From contig NZ_KE387267.1 of the NCBI RefSeq assembly GCF_000430885.1, positions 1 to 64,000 of the forward strand: DNA of 64,000 bases. Direction: 5' to 3'. The DNA is from Desulfotruncus alcoholivorax DSM 16058 (GTDB lineage: Bacteria; Bacillota; Desulfotomaculia; Desulfotomaculales; Desulfallaceae). The first letter of the stretch is position 1. Each line of letters opens with the position of its first letter. The position numbers were made by a program, and so were the translations under genes. The notes under the pieces were generated by a model. The model did no database searches and was not told the origin of the DNA. It was given only the letters and a program-made list of their open reading frames with translations. Of this stretch, positions 7,546-15,572 are shown piece after piece.

Positions 7546-7926
7546 ATGGGCAGTTCTAAAAAAGGAAAGAACTATCGTCATCTCCCGGCCTTTTTGTTAT
7601 TGTTCCTGGCCGAAAAAGACGCGCATGGCGGTGGGTTGCTGACTGCGCTTCAGGAAAGGCTGCCTTCGCCCCAAGTGGATAGCGGCGCGGTTTACCGGGT
7701 GCTGCAGGAGTTGGAAAAGGAGGGGGCGGTGGTTTTCCGGTGGGATACTGCGGAGCCTGGACCGGCTAAAAAAATTTATACTATTACGGAGAAAGGATGG
7801 GAAACACTGGCTGACTTTGAAGCGGACATAACCATGCGTGTGCGCAATCTCAACTACTTTTTAACTCAGTTCCGCTCTTTAAAAGAAATAAAAGAAAAGA
7901 GAATGAAAAAAAAATCTAAAGCCTAG
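7546..7926 (+). CDS. PadR-family transcriptional repressor
   Basis: The 126-residue protein has the PadR winged helix: FLLLFLAEKDAHGGGLLTAL, then VDSGAVYRVLQELEKEGAVV and the wing KKIYTITEKGWETLADF, and a short carboxy-terminal helix for dimerisation ending in a lysine-rich tail. ATG 7546 was chosen because AAGGGAG sits eight bases upstream; an ATG at 7528 lacks this. It is 25 bases before an MFS efflux gene, so it probably controls that transporter and itself through the twin CAGTATACTG palindromes. The ligand is unknown. Confidence 0.88.
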   Translation: MGSSKKGKNYRHLPAFLLLFLAEKDAHGGGLLTALQERLPSPQVDSGAVYRVLQELEKEGAVVFRWDTAEPGPAKKIYTITEKGWETLADFEADITMRVRNLNYFLTQFRSLKEIKEKRMKKKSKA

Positions 7927-7951
7927 AAAACCAAAGTGGGGAGGATGTCCT

Positions 7952-9130
7952 ATGCGCGAGACCAGATATAGAACGGTGACCCTTGGTGTATTATCCATTG
8001 CCCATCTGATCAATGATATGTATAACAATTTTTTACCGCAGCTCTTACCTATCATAGTGGCAACGGCGGGTTTTTCAGTGGCCAAAGCCAGTTCACTGGT
8101 ATCCGCCTTTACCATTACTTCATCACTGGTGCAGCCTGTATTCGGTTACCTGGTTGACCAGAAAAACCAGCGCTGGCTGGTCTTTGTGGGGACGATGTGG
8201 ATGGCGCTGATATTGAGTTTGACCGGGTTGACCGTAAATTATTGGTTGTTGCTGGTAATGGCTGCCGCAGCCGGCATCGGTACCGCCGCATTTCACCCCC
8301 AGGCCTCGGCTATGGTTTCTTCAGTAAGCGGTGACCGCAAAGGCTTCATCATGTCGGCTTTTGTGGCCTCCGGCAATGTCGGATGGGCGGTGGCGCCGGT
8401 GGTTTTGGTTCCCTTGTTTGCCATTTATGGCGCAAAAGGAACCACTGTCATGGTTATCCCGGGAATTGTAGCAGCTCTGTTTTTATATATCTTTGCCCCG
8501 CGAAGCGAAAAGAAAGCCGTTCAGAAAAAAAACTTTGGTGAAATAATTTCTTCCATGCGGCCGGCGCTGGGTGAATTAAACAAGTTAATGGTCGTGGTGG
8601 CTCTGCGCTCTCTTGTATACACCGGTTTAATCACCATGCTGCCGTTATATTTTAAGTCTGAAAAAACGGACCCCGGCAGGGTAAGCTATCTGTTATTCTT
8701 GATGCTTTTTGCCGGTGCGGCCGGTGGGCTGGCAGGGGGATTTATTTCCGACAAATACGGGCGCAAACCCTTGATTGCAGGTTCTTTGGCGCTGGCAACA
8801 CCTTTCTTTTATGGATTTTTGATTACTCAGGGTGTATTGAGCGATGTGTTTTTGGGTCTGGGGGGAGCTGCCTTGCTGGCATCCTTCTCGGTGACGGTGG
8901 TGGCGGCCCAGGAGGCTATTCCGGATAATAAAGCCATGGCGGCAGGGCTAAGCATGGGTTTTGCTATCGGTATGGGTGGCCTGGCTGTAACCCTGGTGGG
9001 TAAATTTGCGGATGTCTTCAGCCTTATGGCGGCAGTCCGCTTATTATTATGGCTGCCGCTGCTTGCCGGTATTTTTGCCTTAACGCTAAATCAAAAGGAT
9101 CAGGCTGGTAAAATATCCCGGGCTTGCTGA
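7952..9130 (+). CDS. MFS transporter, fosmidomycin-resistance (Fsr) type
   Basis: A 392-residue inner-membrane protein with about twelve hydrophobic segments in two halves joined by a charged loop (APRSEKKAVQKKNFGE). The Fsr-like features are the opening SIAHLINDMYNNFLPQLLP and the motif-A-like loop DKYGRKPLIAG in the second half. It expels small molecules using the proton gradient; the actual substrate is unknown. It is the second gene of the padR unit, behind GGGAGG, and should be induced when PadR releases its operator (inference). Confidence 0.85.
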   Translation: MRETRYRTVTLGVLSIAHLINDMYNNFLPQLLPIIVATAGFSVAKASSLVSAFTITSSLVQPVFGYLVDQKNQRWLVFVGTMWMALILSLTGLTVNYWLLLVMAAAAGIGTAAFHPQASAMVSSVSGDRKGFIMSAFVASGNVGWAVAPVVLVPLFAIYGAKGTTVMVIPGIVAALFLYIFAPRSEKKAVQKKNFGEIISSMRPALGELNKLMVVVALRSLVYTGLITMLPLYFKSEKTDPGRVSYLLFLMLFAGAAGGLAGGFISDKYGRKPLIAGSLALATPFFYGFLITQGVLSDVFLGLGGAALLASFSVTVVAAQEAIPDNKAMAAGLSMGFAIGMGGLAVTLVGKFADVFSLMAAVRLLLWLPLLAGIFALTLNQKDQAGKISRAC

Positions 9131-9163
9131 TCGACTTCTAATAGCAGCTAAAGGTAATCGTTT

Positions 9164-10399
9164 CTACAAGGGGCTATACCCGTCGATGCATAAAATGTAG
9201 TTTTTGCCATCATAACTTTGAAAAAATGTAGATATAGTTATGCATAAGTTACCGGAAGCCAGGGATATGTATGGCTCGGTGGTGTATTTACTCAGGCCGG
9301 TATTGGCGAGCAAATAATAATACTCTTTTAAGGAGTGGTCTGTTCCTCTGGGGGCAGGTTTAAAAAAAAATCCCTGGCGTCCGGTTAGTTTATCTTGATT
9401 GCAAAAAGTATCGCTAACTTGAATGCCTGCTTCGTTAAGTATATAGATGCATTCCAAGTTGGGTTGACTATTGACCACCTTGTGCAACAGTCTGTCAAAT
9501 TCGTCAATAGTCAGTTCTGATAATTTGTCACAGAATTTTTTAATAAGCAAATCATAGATCCTGTGTAGTTGTCTCTTGGCATGCAATTGATCGATCATAT
9601 GGTTTTTAAAATTACGGGAGACTTCGGCAATACGTGTATAGAGTTCAGCTGAACATTCAGTTTTTGATGTCGGTTTGGCAAAGTAAAAACCTTGCAACAT
9701 ATCTACGCCTATTTTCAGTGCCATAATTGTTTCTTCTTCTTTCTCCACCCCTTCTGCCACTACTAACGCGCCTATTTTTTGGGATAAGTTGACCAGGGAT
9801 TTCAGCACTTCTTGTTTGTAATAGTCTTGATTAATATTCTTGACCAGCGCGCGGTCCGCCTTAATTAAGTCAGGTTTTACAAAAGCAATTCTGTCCAAAT
9901 TGGAATAGCCGCAGCCGATATCGTCCAGAGCGAATAAAAATCCCAGTTCTTTGTGTGCGTTGATAAACCTCTGCAGCTCACTAACGTTATTAACTTTGGA
10001 TTCAATGATTTCCAACACAATATTACGCGGGTTGATTCCCGCATGTTTTACCTGGTCCAGCAAATGGCCGGAGCCCACAACTCCCAAGTCAATAATAGAG
10101 GTGTCAAAGTTTAAAAATAAAAGCATTTCCTTATTTTGAGAATAAACTTGCCGGAATTTTTCAAGGGCTTTTTTCCGGCATAATCTGTCCAGTTCCAGCG
10201 TTAAATTGTGTTCTTCAGCAAGTCTGAATAAAAGGTTGGGCATGATCATCTCGCCTGATGAATGGCAAAATCCTCTGGCTAAAGCTTCCAACCCTACGAT
10301 AGAACGCATTTTTGTGGAAATTACCGGTTGAAAATATATGTCCACTGATTCTTCTTTAATTATTTGGCATATGTTTATAGCTTTATTATCATTTTGCAT
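9164..10399 (-). CDS. EAL-domain cyclic-di-GMP phosphodiesterase with sensor tail
   Basis: A 411-residue soluble protein. Residues about 10-250 are an EAL domain with every key residue kept: E38 (EAL), N97, E130, D159/D160 (ALDDIGCGYSN), K180, E216 (AEGVE) and Q236, so it should linearise cyclic-di-GMP. Residues about 290-411 form a Cache/PAS-like sensor with FFKPAPRGTDHSLKEYYYLL, as in cytoplasmic Cache-type tails. It starts 18 bases after a chemoreceptor-like gene on the same strand and is probably co-transcribed with it. An output domain in front of the sensor is an uncommon order. Confidence 0.88.
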   Translation of the reverse strand: MQNDNKAINICQIIKEESVDIYFQPVISTKMRSIVGLEALARGFCHSSGEMIMPNLLFRLAEEHNLTLELDRLCRKKALEKFRQVYSQNKEMLLFLNFDTSIIDLGVVGSGHLLDQVKHAGINPRNIVLEIIESKVNNVSELQRFINAHKELGFLFALDDIGCGYSNLDRIAFVKPDLIKADRALVKNINQDYYKQEVLKSLVNLSQKIGALVVAEGVEKEEETIMALKIGVDMLQGFYFAKPTSKTECSAELYTRIAEVSRNFKNHMIDQLHAKRQLHRIYDLLIKKFCDKLSELTIDEFDRLLHKVVNSQPNLECIYILNEAGIQVSDTFCNQDKLTGRQGFFFKPAPRGTDHSLKEYYYLLANTGLSKYTTEPYISLASGNLCITISTFFQSYDGKNYILCIDGYSPL

Positions 10400-10417
10400 A
10401 TATTAAATACCCGTTGA

Positions 10418-11827
10418 TTAAATTTGAATTTGGCCCAGTTTGACGTCTGCGCCAAGTACCCCAATTATTTGCTCGTTGTTAAATATTGGTACCGATACTG
10501 TTAGGCAGGGCTGCCTGGTAATGGCAGAAATGTATACGGGAGAAATAAACCTCTCGCCGGACATGGCCTTTTGCCACCATTCCCTCACCTTGCCGTTGGC
10601 CAGGGCAGCCGGCGGCTGAGAAAAAAGGAACTTTCCCTGGTGATCATTGGACCATATAGCTTCTATATCCTGATATTTGTTTTTCAACTCAGATAATGTG
10701 GACTTATGTATGTCCGGTTTCATGGCTACGATGCCTGTCAGGGTTGATGTTTCCAGCAGCAGGTTTTTGATATCTTCGACGTGCGATGCCAGCTCGTTGT
10801 TCATCGTGTAAGATAGTTGATTTCCCGCTGCAGTTTTTTCCAGTGTCTCAGCTAGATCAGCCATCAATTTTCCGGTCTGCACAACTGATTCCAAATCCTG
10901 CAGATGGTATTCCAGAACTTGAGCCGTTTGCTGCAGCCTGGTGTTGATATTGCTAAAGGCCTCCAAGGCAGAGTTGTTAACTTTTTCAATGGATCCAAGA
11001 CTTTGGGAGAGTATGTGGCCGATATTTTTTACCTGACTGGTTACTATACTGGAAGAATCCAGACTGGTGTTGATGCTTTCCACTACTGAGCCAACGTTTT
11101 TCTGCAGTTCTGCCAATATATTGAAAGTTTGCTGCACTGCTGCTGCAGTACGGTCGGAAAGTTTGCCTATTTCCGCTGCCACCACCGAAAAACCACGACC
11201 GTGATCTCCTGCCCGGGCTGCTTCGATGGAAGCGTTTAAAGCCAGCAATTTTGTTTGATTGGATATTTCCCCAATGCTTTCAGATATTAGTTTTACCTGC
11301 GCTACTGCTGTTTTCATAATTTCTGTTTGGTTTTTCAACAGGCGGCTGCTGCCGGTAATACCCGTAATGGCATTGTTTACCTGTTCCATGGCGCAACTTA
11401 TATTATTGATGGCTAAAGAGTTTTTTTGGAAATCCTGTTCCATTGCAGCACTTGTTTGGCCAAGTGCTATGGTCATGTTGCGCATTGATTGGAAGGCCTG
11501 ATTAATATCAGCGGCAGACCGGGCTGCTGTTTCGGTTTGTTCTGAACCTGCCCGCACTTGATGGGCCGTAATCTGTATCTCCCGGGCCAACAATCTGGTT
11601 GTATCAATTAGGCAAGATATTGACATACCCAGATTGGAAAATTCACCTGTAAAGGTCTGATCTTTAATGATGGGCAGGCTAACAGAGGACCAGCCTTCAA
11701 TTGCCTTTTCCAATCTAAATATTTGCTGTTGCTGCTTTTTATTGACCGTCCGTCTGGTTAACCAAAAGCATAAAGCGGCTCCTGTGACAGTCCCGGCCAG
11801 AAAGTATATCAGATACATAAAATTCAA
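10418..11827 (-). CDS. Methyl-accepting chemotaxis-type transducer with C-terminal Cache-like domain
   Basis: The 469-residue protein has one amino-terminal membrane helix (about 5-24) and a long coiled-coil signalling region with the conserved hairpin tip ([36 protein letters not shown]). The last 120 residues ([38 protein letters not shown]) look like a Cache/PDC sensor fold placed after the signalling domain and therefore cytoplasmic. Usually the sensor precedes the signalling part. It heads an apparent operon with the EAL gene, suggesting that it feeds cyclic-di-GMP turnover or chemotaxis kinases (inference). Confidence 0.85.
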   Translation of the reverse strand: MNFMYLIYFLAGTVTGAALCFWLTRRTVNKKQQQQIFRLEKAIEGWSSVSLPIIKDQTFTGEFSNLGMSISCLIDTTRLLAREIQITAHQVRAGSEQTETAARSAADINQAFQSMRNMTIALGQTSAAMEQDFQKNSLAINNISCAMEQVNNAITGITGSSRLLKNQTEIMKTAVAQVKLISESIGEISNQTKLLALNASIEAARAGDHGRGFSVVAAEIGKLSDRTAAAVQQTFNILAELQKNVGSVVESINTSLDSSSIVTSQVKNIGHILSQSLGSIEKVNNSALEAFSNINTRLQQTAQVLEYHLQDLESVVQTGKLMADLAETLEKTAAGNQLSYTMNNELASHVEDIKNLLLETSTLTGIVAMKPDIHKSTLSELKNKYQDIEAIWSNDHQGKFLFSQPPAALANGKVREWWQKAMSGERFISPVYISAITRQPCLTVSVPIFNNEQIIGVLGADVKLGQIQI

Positions 11828-12173
11828 CTCCCAAGGGGTATCATGTAATAAATTAATAAAATAAAAGAAACTGCTCTCTTTCAGGCAGCTTCTTTGCTTG
11901 CGTTGAATATATAATACATCTTTGTATTACATTATTATTTTGCAGATTATAGTCTATAAATTCATTTCTTGTCAATAAAAAAGTCTCGGTATATACTTGC
12001 CTTTGTCATTGCGAAGCGCGCGGAGCGAACCACCGGAGCGCCAGTTACGAATCCGTGAGAATTTTTCTGAAAAGCAACACCAGGCATCAAGCCTTCTGGT
12101 GGTTCAGTGCCGGCTAGATTAACGCCTGCTGACGGAAATGATAAAAGCATATTATTTTTTTTCTAAAAACAGG
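11828..12173. repeat. Intergenic stretch with hairpin-forming dispersed repeat
   Basis: No gene seen. TGTCATTGCGAAGCGCGCGG near 12005 belongs to a family scattered through the window. Arms 12027-12038 (GAACCACCGGAG) and 12094-12105 (TTCTGGTGGTTC) form a long inverted repeat. The first hundred bases hold the promoter side of the transducer gene. Confidence 0.5.
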
Positions 12174-12234
12174 TTGACGGCATATAAAATCTGGTATATA
12201 TTAAAAGTCAGAGATAGTCAAAGTTAAAGTCAAA
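12174..12234 (+). promoter_or_regulatory. dnaK promoter with CtsR-type heptad operator
   Basis: TTGACG at 12174-12179, 17 bases, TATATT at 12197-12202. Directly downstream AGTCAGA (12206-12212), three bases, AGTCAAA (12216-12222) match the CtsR tandem heptad pattern RGTCAAAnAnRGTCAAA with one change; a third AGTCAAA is at 12228-12234. No CIRCE inverted repeat (TTAGCACTC) is seen. Confidence 0.75.
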
Positions 12235-12314
12235 AATTGCGGCGGTATAATATCATCTGGCCTGATTCAAAATACTGGTAAAATAATTTGTTTTTAAAAA
12301 GGAGGTTAAAAATT

Positions 12315-14231
12315 ATGGGTAAAACAATAGGTATAGACCTTGGAACAACCAACTCCGTGGTTGCCGTTATGGAAGGCGGAAAACCTGAGGTAATAGTTAA
12401 TGCCGAAGGTTCCCGGACCACCCCTTCCGTGGTGGCGTTTAAAGAAGACGGGGAAAGGCTTGTTGGCCAGGTGGCCAGACGGCAGTCGGTATTAAATCCG
12501 AACAACACGCTATACTCGGTTAAAAGGTTCATTGGACGCAAATATTCCGAAGTGGCAGGCGAGCGGGAGCTGGTGCCGTATAAGGTAGTGCCGGGCCCCA
12601 ATGATGCGGTAAGGTTCGAGATCAGGGGTAAACAGTATGCCCCTGAAGAAGTGTCGGCCATGGTGCTGCGCAAGCTTGTGGACGACGCATCCAAATATCT
12701 GGGCGAAAAAGTAACCGATGCTGTAATTACGGTTCCGGCATATTTCAATGACGCCCAGCGGCAGGCTACGAAAAACGCCGGTAAAATCGCCGGTCTGAAT
12801 GTCCTGCGCATTATCAACGAGCCTACTGCGGCAGCGCTGGCTTACGGATTGGATAAGAAAGTAAACCAGACCGTTCTGGTCTTTGACCTGGGCGGCGGCA
12901 CCTTTGACGTTTCAATTTTGGAAGTCGGCGACGGGGTATTTGAAGTAAAATCGACCAACGGTGATACCCATCTGGGCGGCGACGACTTTGACAAAGCTGT
13001 TGTGGACTGGATGGCGGAAGAATTCAAAAAGGATTACGGCATAGACCTGCGCAAAGACAAACAGTCTCTGCAGCGTCTGACCGAGGCGGCTGAAAAAGCC
13101 AAGATTGAGTTATCCACCACCTTGGAAACGCAAATCAGCCTGCCCTTTATCACTGCCGATGCAGCTGGCCCGAAGCACCTGGAACTGAAATTGACCCGGG
13201 CCAAGTTTGACGATCTGACCCACCAGCTTGTTGAAAGATGCCGTGGCCCGGTTAAAGCGGCCCTGGCTGACGCGAAGCTTTCGGAAAAGGATATCGATGA
13301 AGTAATATTGGTCGGCGGGTCGTCCCGGATTCCGGCAGTGCAAAAGCTGGTCCGCGAAATGACCGGCGGCAAGGACCCGCACCAGGGTGTCAACCCTGAC
13401 GAGGTGGTGGCTATCGGCGCCGCTATTCAGGGCGGGGTTTTAGCCGGTGAAGTAAAAGACGTACTGCTGCTGGACGTTACCCCGCTGTCACTGGGTGTTG
13501 AGACCCTGGGCGGCGTGATGTCCAAGATCATCGAGCGCAATACCACCATTCCGGTGCGCCGCAGTCAGGTGTTCACCACCGCTGAAGATAACCAGCCTGC
13601 TGTGGATATTCACGTGCTGCAGGGTGAAAGGGAAATGGCCGGGGATAACCGCTCTTTGGGACAGTTTAAACTGGAGGGCATTCCTGCTGCGCCCAGGGGT
13701 GTGCCACAAATTGAAGTAACTTTTGATATAGATGCCAACGGCATCTTGAAAGTAAGCGCCCGTGACCAGGCCACGGGCAAAGAGCAGACCATTACCATCA
13801 GCGGGTCAACCAGCCTGGATCAAGCGGAAATCGACCGGATGGTACGTGATGCCGAAGCCCATGCTGCTGAAGACAAAAAGCGCCGTGAGGAAGTGGAGGT
13901 CCGCAACGAGGCCGATACCCTGCTGTACCAGGTGGAACGGCAAATAAAAGACCTTGGAGACAAGGTTCCCGTCCATGAAAAGGCCCGGATTGAGCAGCTG
14001 GTAGAGAATCTGAAGTCTGCGCTCAAAGAAAAGGCTGCCATAGATCGCATTCGCTCATTAAAAGATGATCTGCAGCAAGCAGCTTACTCGCTGTCCCAGG
14101 CGGCATACCGGCAGGCACAAGGCGGTGCGGCCGGGGCCGGCTGCGGTGGCGGAACCTGTGGTGGCGGCCCTAAACACCATGGCGGTGACGACGTAATTGA
14201 CGCTGAATATGAGGAAAGGCCCAATGCCTAA
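12315..14231 (+). CDS. dnaK: Molecular chaperone DnaK (Hsp70), Gram-negative-type insert
   Basis: ATG 12315 behind AAAGGAGGT gives 638 residues. The ATPase signatures are [26 protein letters not shown] and [11 protein letters not shown]; the substrate domain starts near [14 protein letters not shown]; the tail ends [14 protein letters not shown]. Between KRFIGRKY and YAPEEVSA there are about 22 more residues than in typical Firmicute DnaK, as in Gram-negative proteins. Near the end is GAGCGGGTCGGG, a glycine stretch with two Cys not usual in DnaK. It is first in an operon with dnaJ, a CbpM-like gene and clpB, without grpE or hrcA. It is probably a second dnaK; the housekeeping copy would lie elsewhere (inference). 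Confidence 0.96.
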   Translation: MGKTIGIDLGTTNSVVAVMEGGKPEVIVNAEGSRTTPSVVAFKEDGERLVGQVARRQSVLNPNNTLYSVKRFIGRKYSEVAGERELVPYKVVPGPNDAVRFEIRGKQYAPEEVSAMVLRKLVDDASKYLGEKVTDAVITVPAYFNDAQRQATKNAGKIAGLNVLRIINEPTAAALAYGLDKKVNQTVLVFDLGGGTFDVSILEVGDGVFEVKSTNGDTHLGGDDFDKAVVDWMAEEFKKDYGIDLRKDKQSLQRLTEAAEKAKIELSTTLETQISLPFITADAAGPKHLELKLTRAKFDDLTHQLVERCRGPVKAALADAKLSEKDIDEVILVGGSSRIPAVQKLVREMTGGKDPHQGVNPDEVVAIGAAIQGGVLAGEVKDVLLLDVTPLSLGVETLGGVMSKIIERNTTIPVRRSQVFTTAEDNQPAVDIHVLQGEREMAGDNRSLGQFKLEGIPAAPRGVPQIEVTFDIDANGILKVSARDQATGKEQTITISGSTSLDQAEIDRMVRDAEAHAAEDKKRREEVEVRNEADTLLYQVERQIKDLGDKVPVHEKARIEQLVENLKSALKEKAAIDRIRSLKDDLQQAAYSLSQAAYRQAQGGAAGAGCGGGTCGGGPKHHGGDDVIDAEYEERPNA

Positions 14232-14270
14232 TCGCATTGCAGCACCCGGCGCCACTGGGGGTGGTTATCA

Positions 14271-15269
14271 ATGGGCATAAAGTATCAGGATTATTATCAA
14301 GTGCTTGGCGTCAGCCGCGACGCTACCGAAAAAGAAATCAAAGCGGCCTATCGCAAACTGGCCCGCAAATGGCATCCGGATTTGCACACCGGCAAAGAGA
14401 AGGAAAAGGCGGAAGAAAAGATCAAGCAAATTAATGAAGCTTACGAAGTGCTCAAAGACAAAGAAAAGCGGGCCAAATACGACAGGCTGGGCGCCAACTG
14501 GCAGGCGGGACAGGATTTCAGCCCGCCTCCCGATATGGAAGGCTTCAGTTTTTACACCAACTTTGGCGGTGGCGGGGAAAACGCTTTCAGTGACTTCTTT
14601 GAAACACTTTTCGGGGGCGGGGCCGGGTTTCGCGGCGCCGCCCGCGCGTCACGGCACGGTCCGGTCCGCGGCAGAGACATTGAAGCGGAATTGGAACTTT
14701 CCCTGGAGGAGATTTACCGGGGAGGGGAAAAAAACCTGCAGCTTTCGACCCGCGAGCTTTGTGCCGCCTGCGGCGGAGCCGGGTATGACGATACCGGTTT
14801 TTGCAGCGCCTGCGGTGGCACCGGTGAGAAAAACGGCGTTAAAACACTGACGGTGAAGATTCCCCCCGGTGTTGGCGAGGGCAGCCGTATCAGGCTCAAA
14901 GGCCAGGGCGGCGAGGGCTTGAACGGGGGCGGCAGGGGCGATTTATATTTAAAAGTGCGGTTATTGCCGCACCCGGTTTTCAAAGTATCCGGACAGGATC
15001 TGGAAACCGAAATTACTTTGCGGCCCGAGCAAGCCGTTCTGGGTGACAGCGTTCCTGTCCCCACCCTGAATGGCCCGGTTAACCTGAAGATACCCGCCGG
15101 CATCCGGGTGGGTAAGCGCTTGCGCTTGAAAGGCAAGGGTTTGCCGGTCCGGGGCGGCAGGGGCGATGAGTATGTGCGGGTAAAAATCGATCTTCCTGAT
15201 AACCTGTCGGCAGAAGAGGAAAATCTCTACCGTAAAATAGCCGAACTCAGGAAAGGGGTGCAGGGGTGA
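14271..15269 (+). CDS. dnaJ: DnaJ/CbpA-like co-chaperone with reduced zinc finger
   Basis: 332 residues. The J domain (1-70) carries HPD at 35-37 and would stimulate DnaK. A Gly/Phe-rich part follows ([20 protein letters not shown]). The zinc region has only two CxxCxGxG repeats (CAACGGAG and CSACGGTG) instead of four, so one zinc site rather than two, or half sites. Two client-binding beta domains follow ([33 protein letters not shown]). It starts 39 bases after dnaK and its stop overlaps the next start. Architecture lies between full DnaJ and CbpA. Confidence 0.93.
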   Translation: MGIKYQDYYQVLGVSRDATEKEIKAAYRKLARKWHPDLHTGKEKEKAEEKIKQINEAYEVLKDKEKRAKYDRLGANWQAGQDFSPPPDMEGFSFYTNFGGGGENAFSDFFETLFGGGAGFRGAARASRHGPVRGRDIEAELELSLEEIYRGGEKNLQLSTRELCAACGGAGYDDTGFCSACGGTGEKNGVKTLTVKIPPGVGEGSRIRLKGQGGEGLNGGGRGDLYLKVRLLPHPVFKVSGQDLETEITLRPEQAVLGDSVPVPTLNGPVNLKIPAGIRVGKRLRLKGKGLPVRGGRGDEYVRVKIDLPDNLSAEEENLYRKIAELRKGVQG

Positions 15270-15565
15270 TGAAAAAATATTATCTGGAACTGTACCGGCA
15301 TACTTTGACCACGGCAGATGATGAAGCATTGGTCGATTTGGAATCACTGGGAGTGCACCCCGGGATTTTAGAATTGTTGGCCGAGTTCGGCGTTATTGAA
15401 TTGCGCCAGGGGCGTATCCGGGCCGACCAGGCGGCCAGGGCGGAAAAAATTATGAGATTGCGTCGTAACCTGGGGGTTAACCTGCCGGGTGCGGCCATTA
15501 TTTTGGAGCTATTGGAGCGTATTGAGGAATTGCAGGATCAAATTGAACATTTAAAGAGGAGGTGA
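15269..15565 (+). CDS. CbpM/MerR-like chaperone modulator
   Basis: ATG 15269 overlaps the dnaJ stop (TGATGA); a GTG one codon earlier is also possible. The 98-residue product has a MerR-like helical region with the hydrophobic pattern [20 protein letters not shown] and [17 protein letters not shown], and ends in a coiled coil ([14 protein letters not shown]). CbpM proteins bind the J domain of CbpA and hold its activity down; in Thermus the small DafA is encoded at the same place, between dnaJ and clpB. Role as regulator or assembly factor of this DnaK-DnaJ pair is inferred from that position. Confidence 0.75.
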   Translation: MKKYYLELYRHTLTTADDEALVDLESLGVHPGILELLAEFGVIELRQGRIRADQAARAEKIMRLRRNLGVNLPGAAIILELLERIEELQDQIEHLKRR

Positions 15566-15572
15566 ACGCTCA

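Noticed and set aside
12100-12314. CIRCE (HrcA) operator before dnaK
   Set aside because: No TTAGCACTC-N9-GAGTGCTAA or close variant; CtsR-type heptads are there instead.
12230-12817. Long minus-strand frame over the start of dnaK
   Set aside because: It is the antisense of a highly conserved gene, has Ser/Thr/Leu-rich low-quality composition and no ribosome site.
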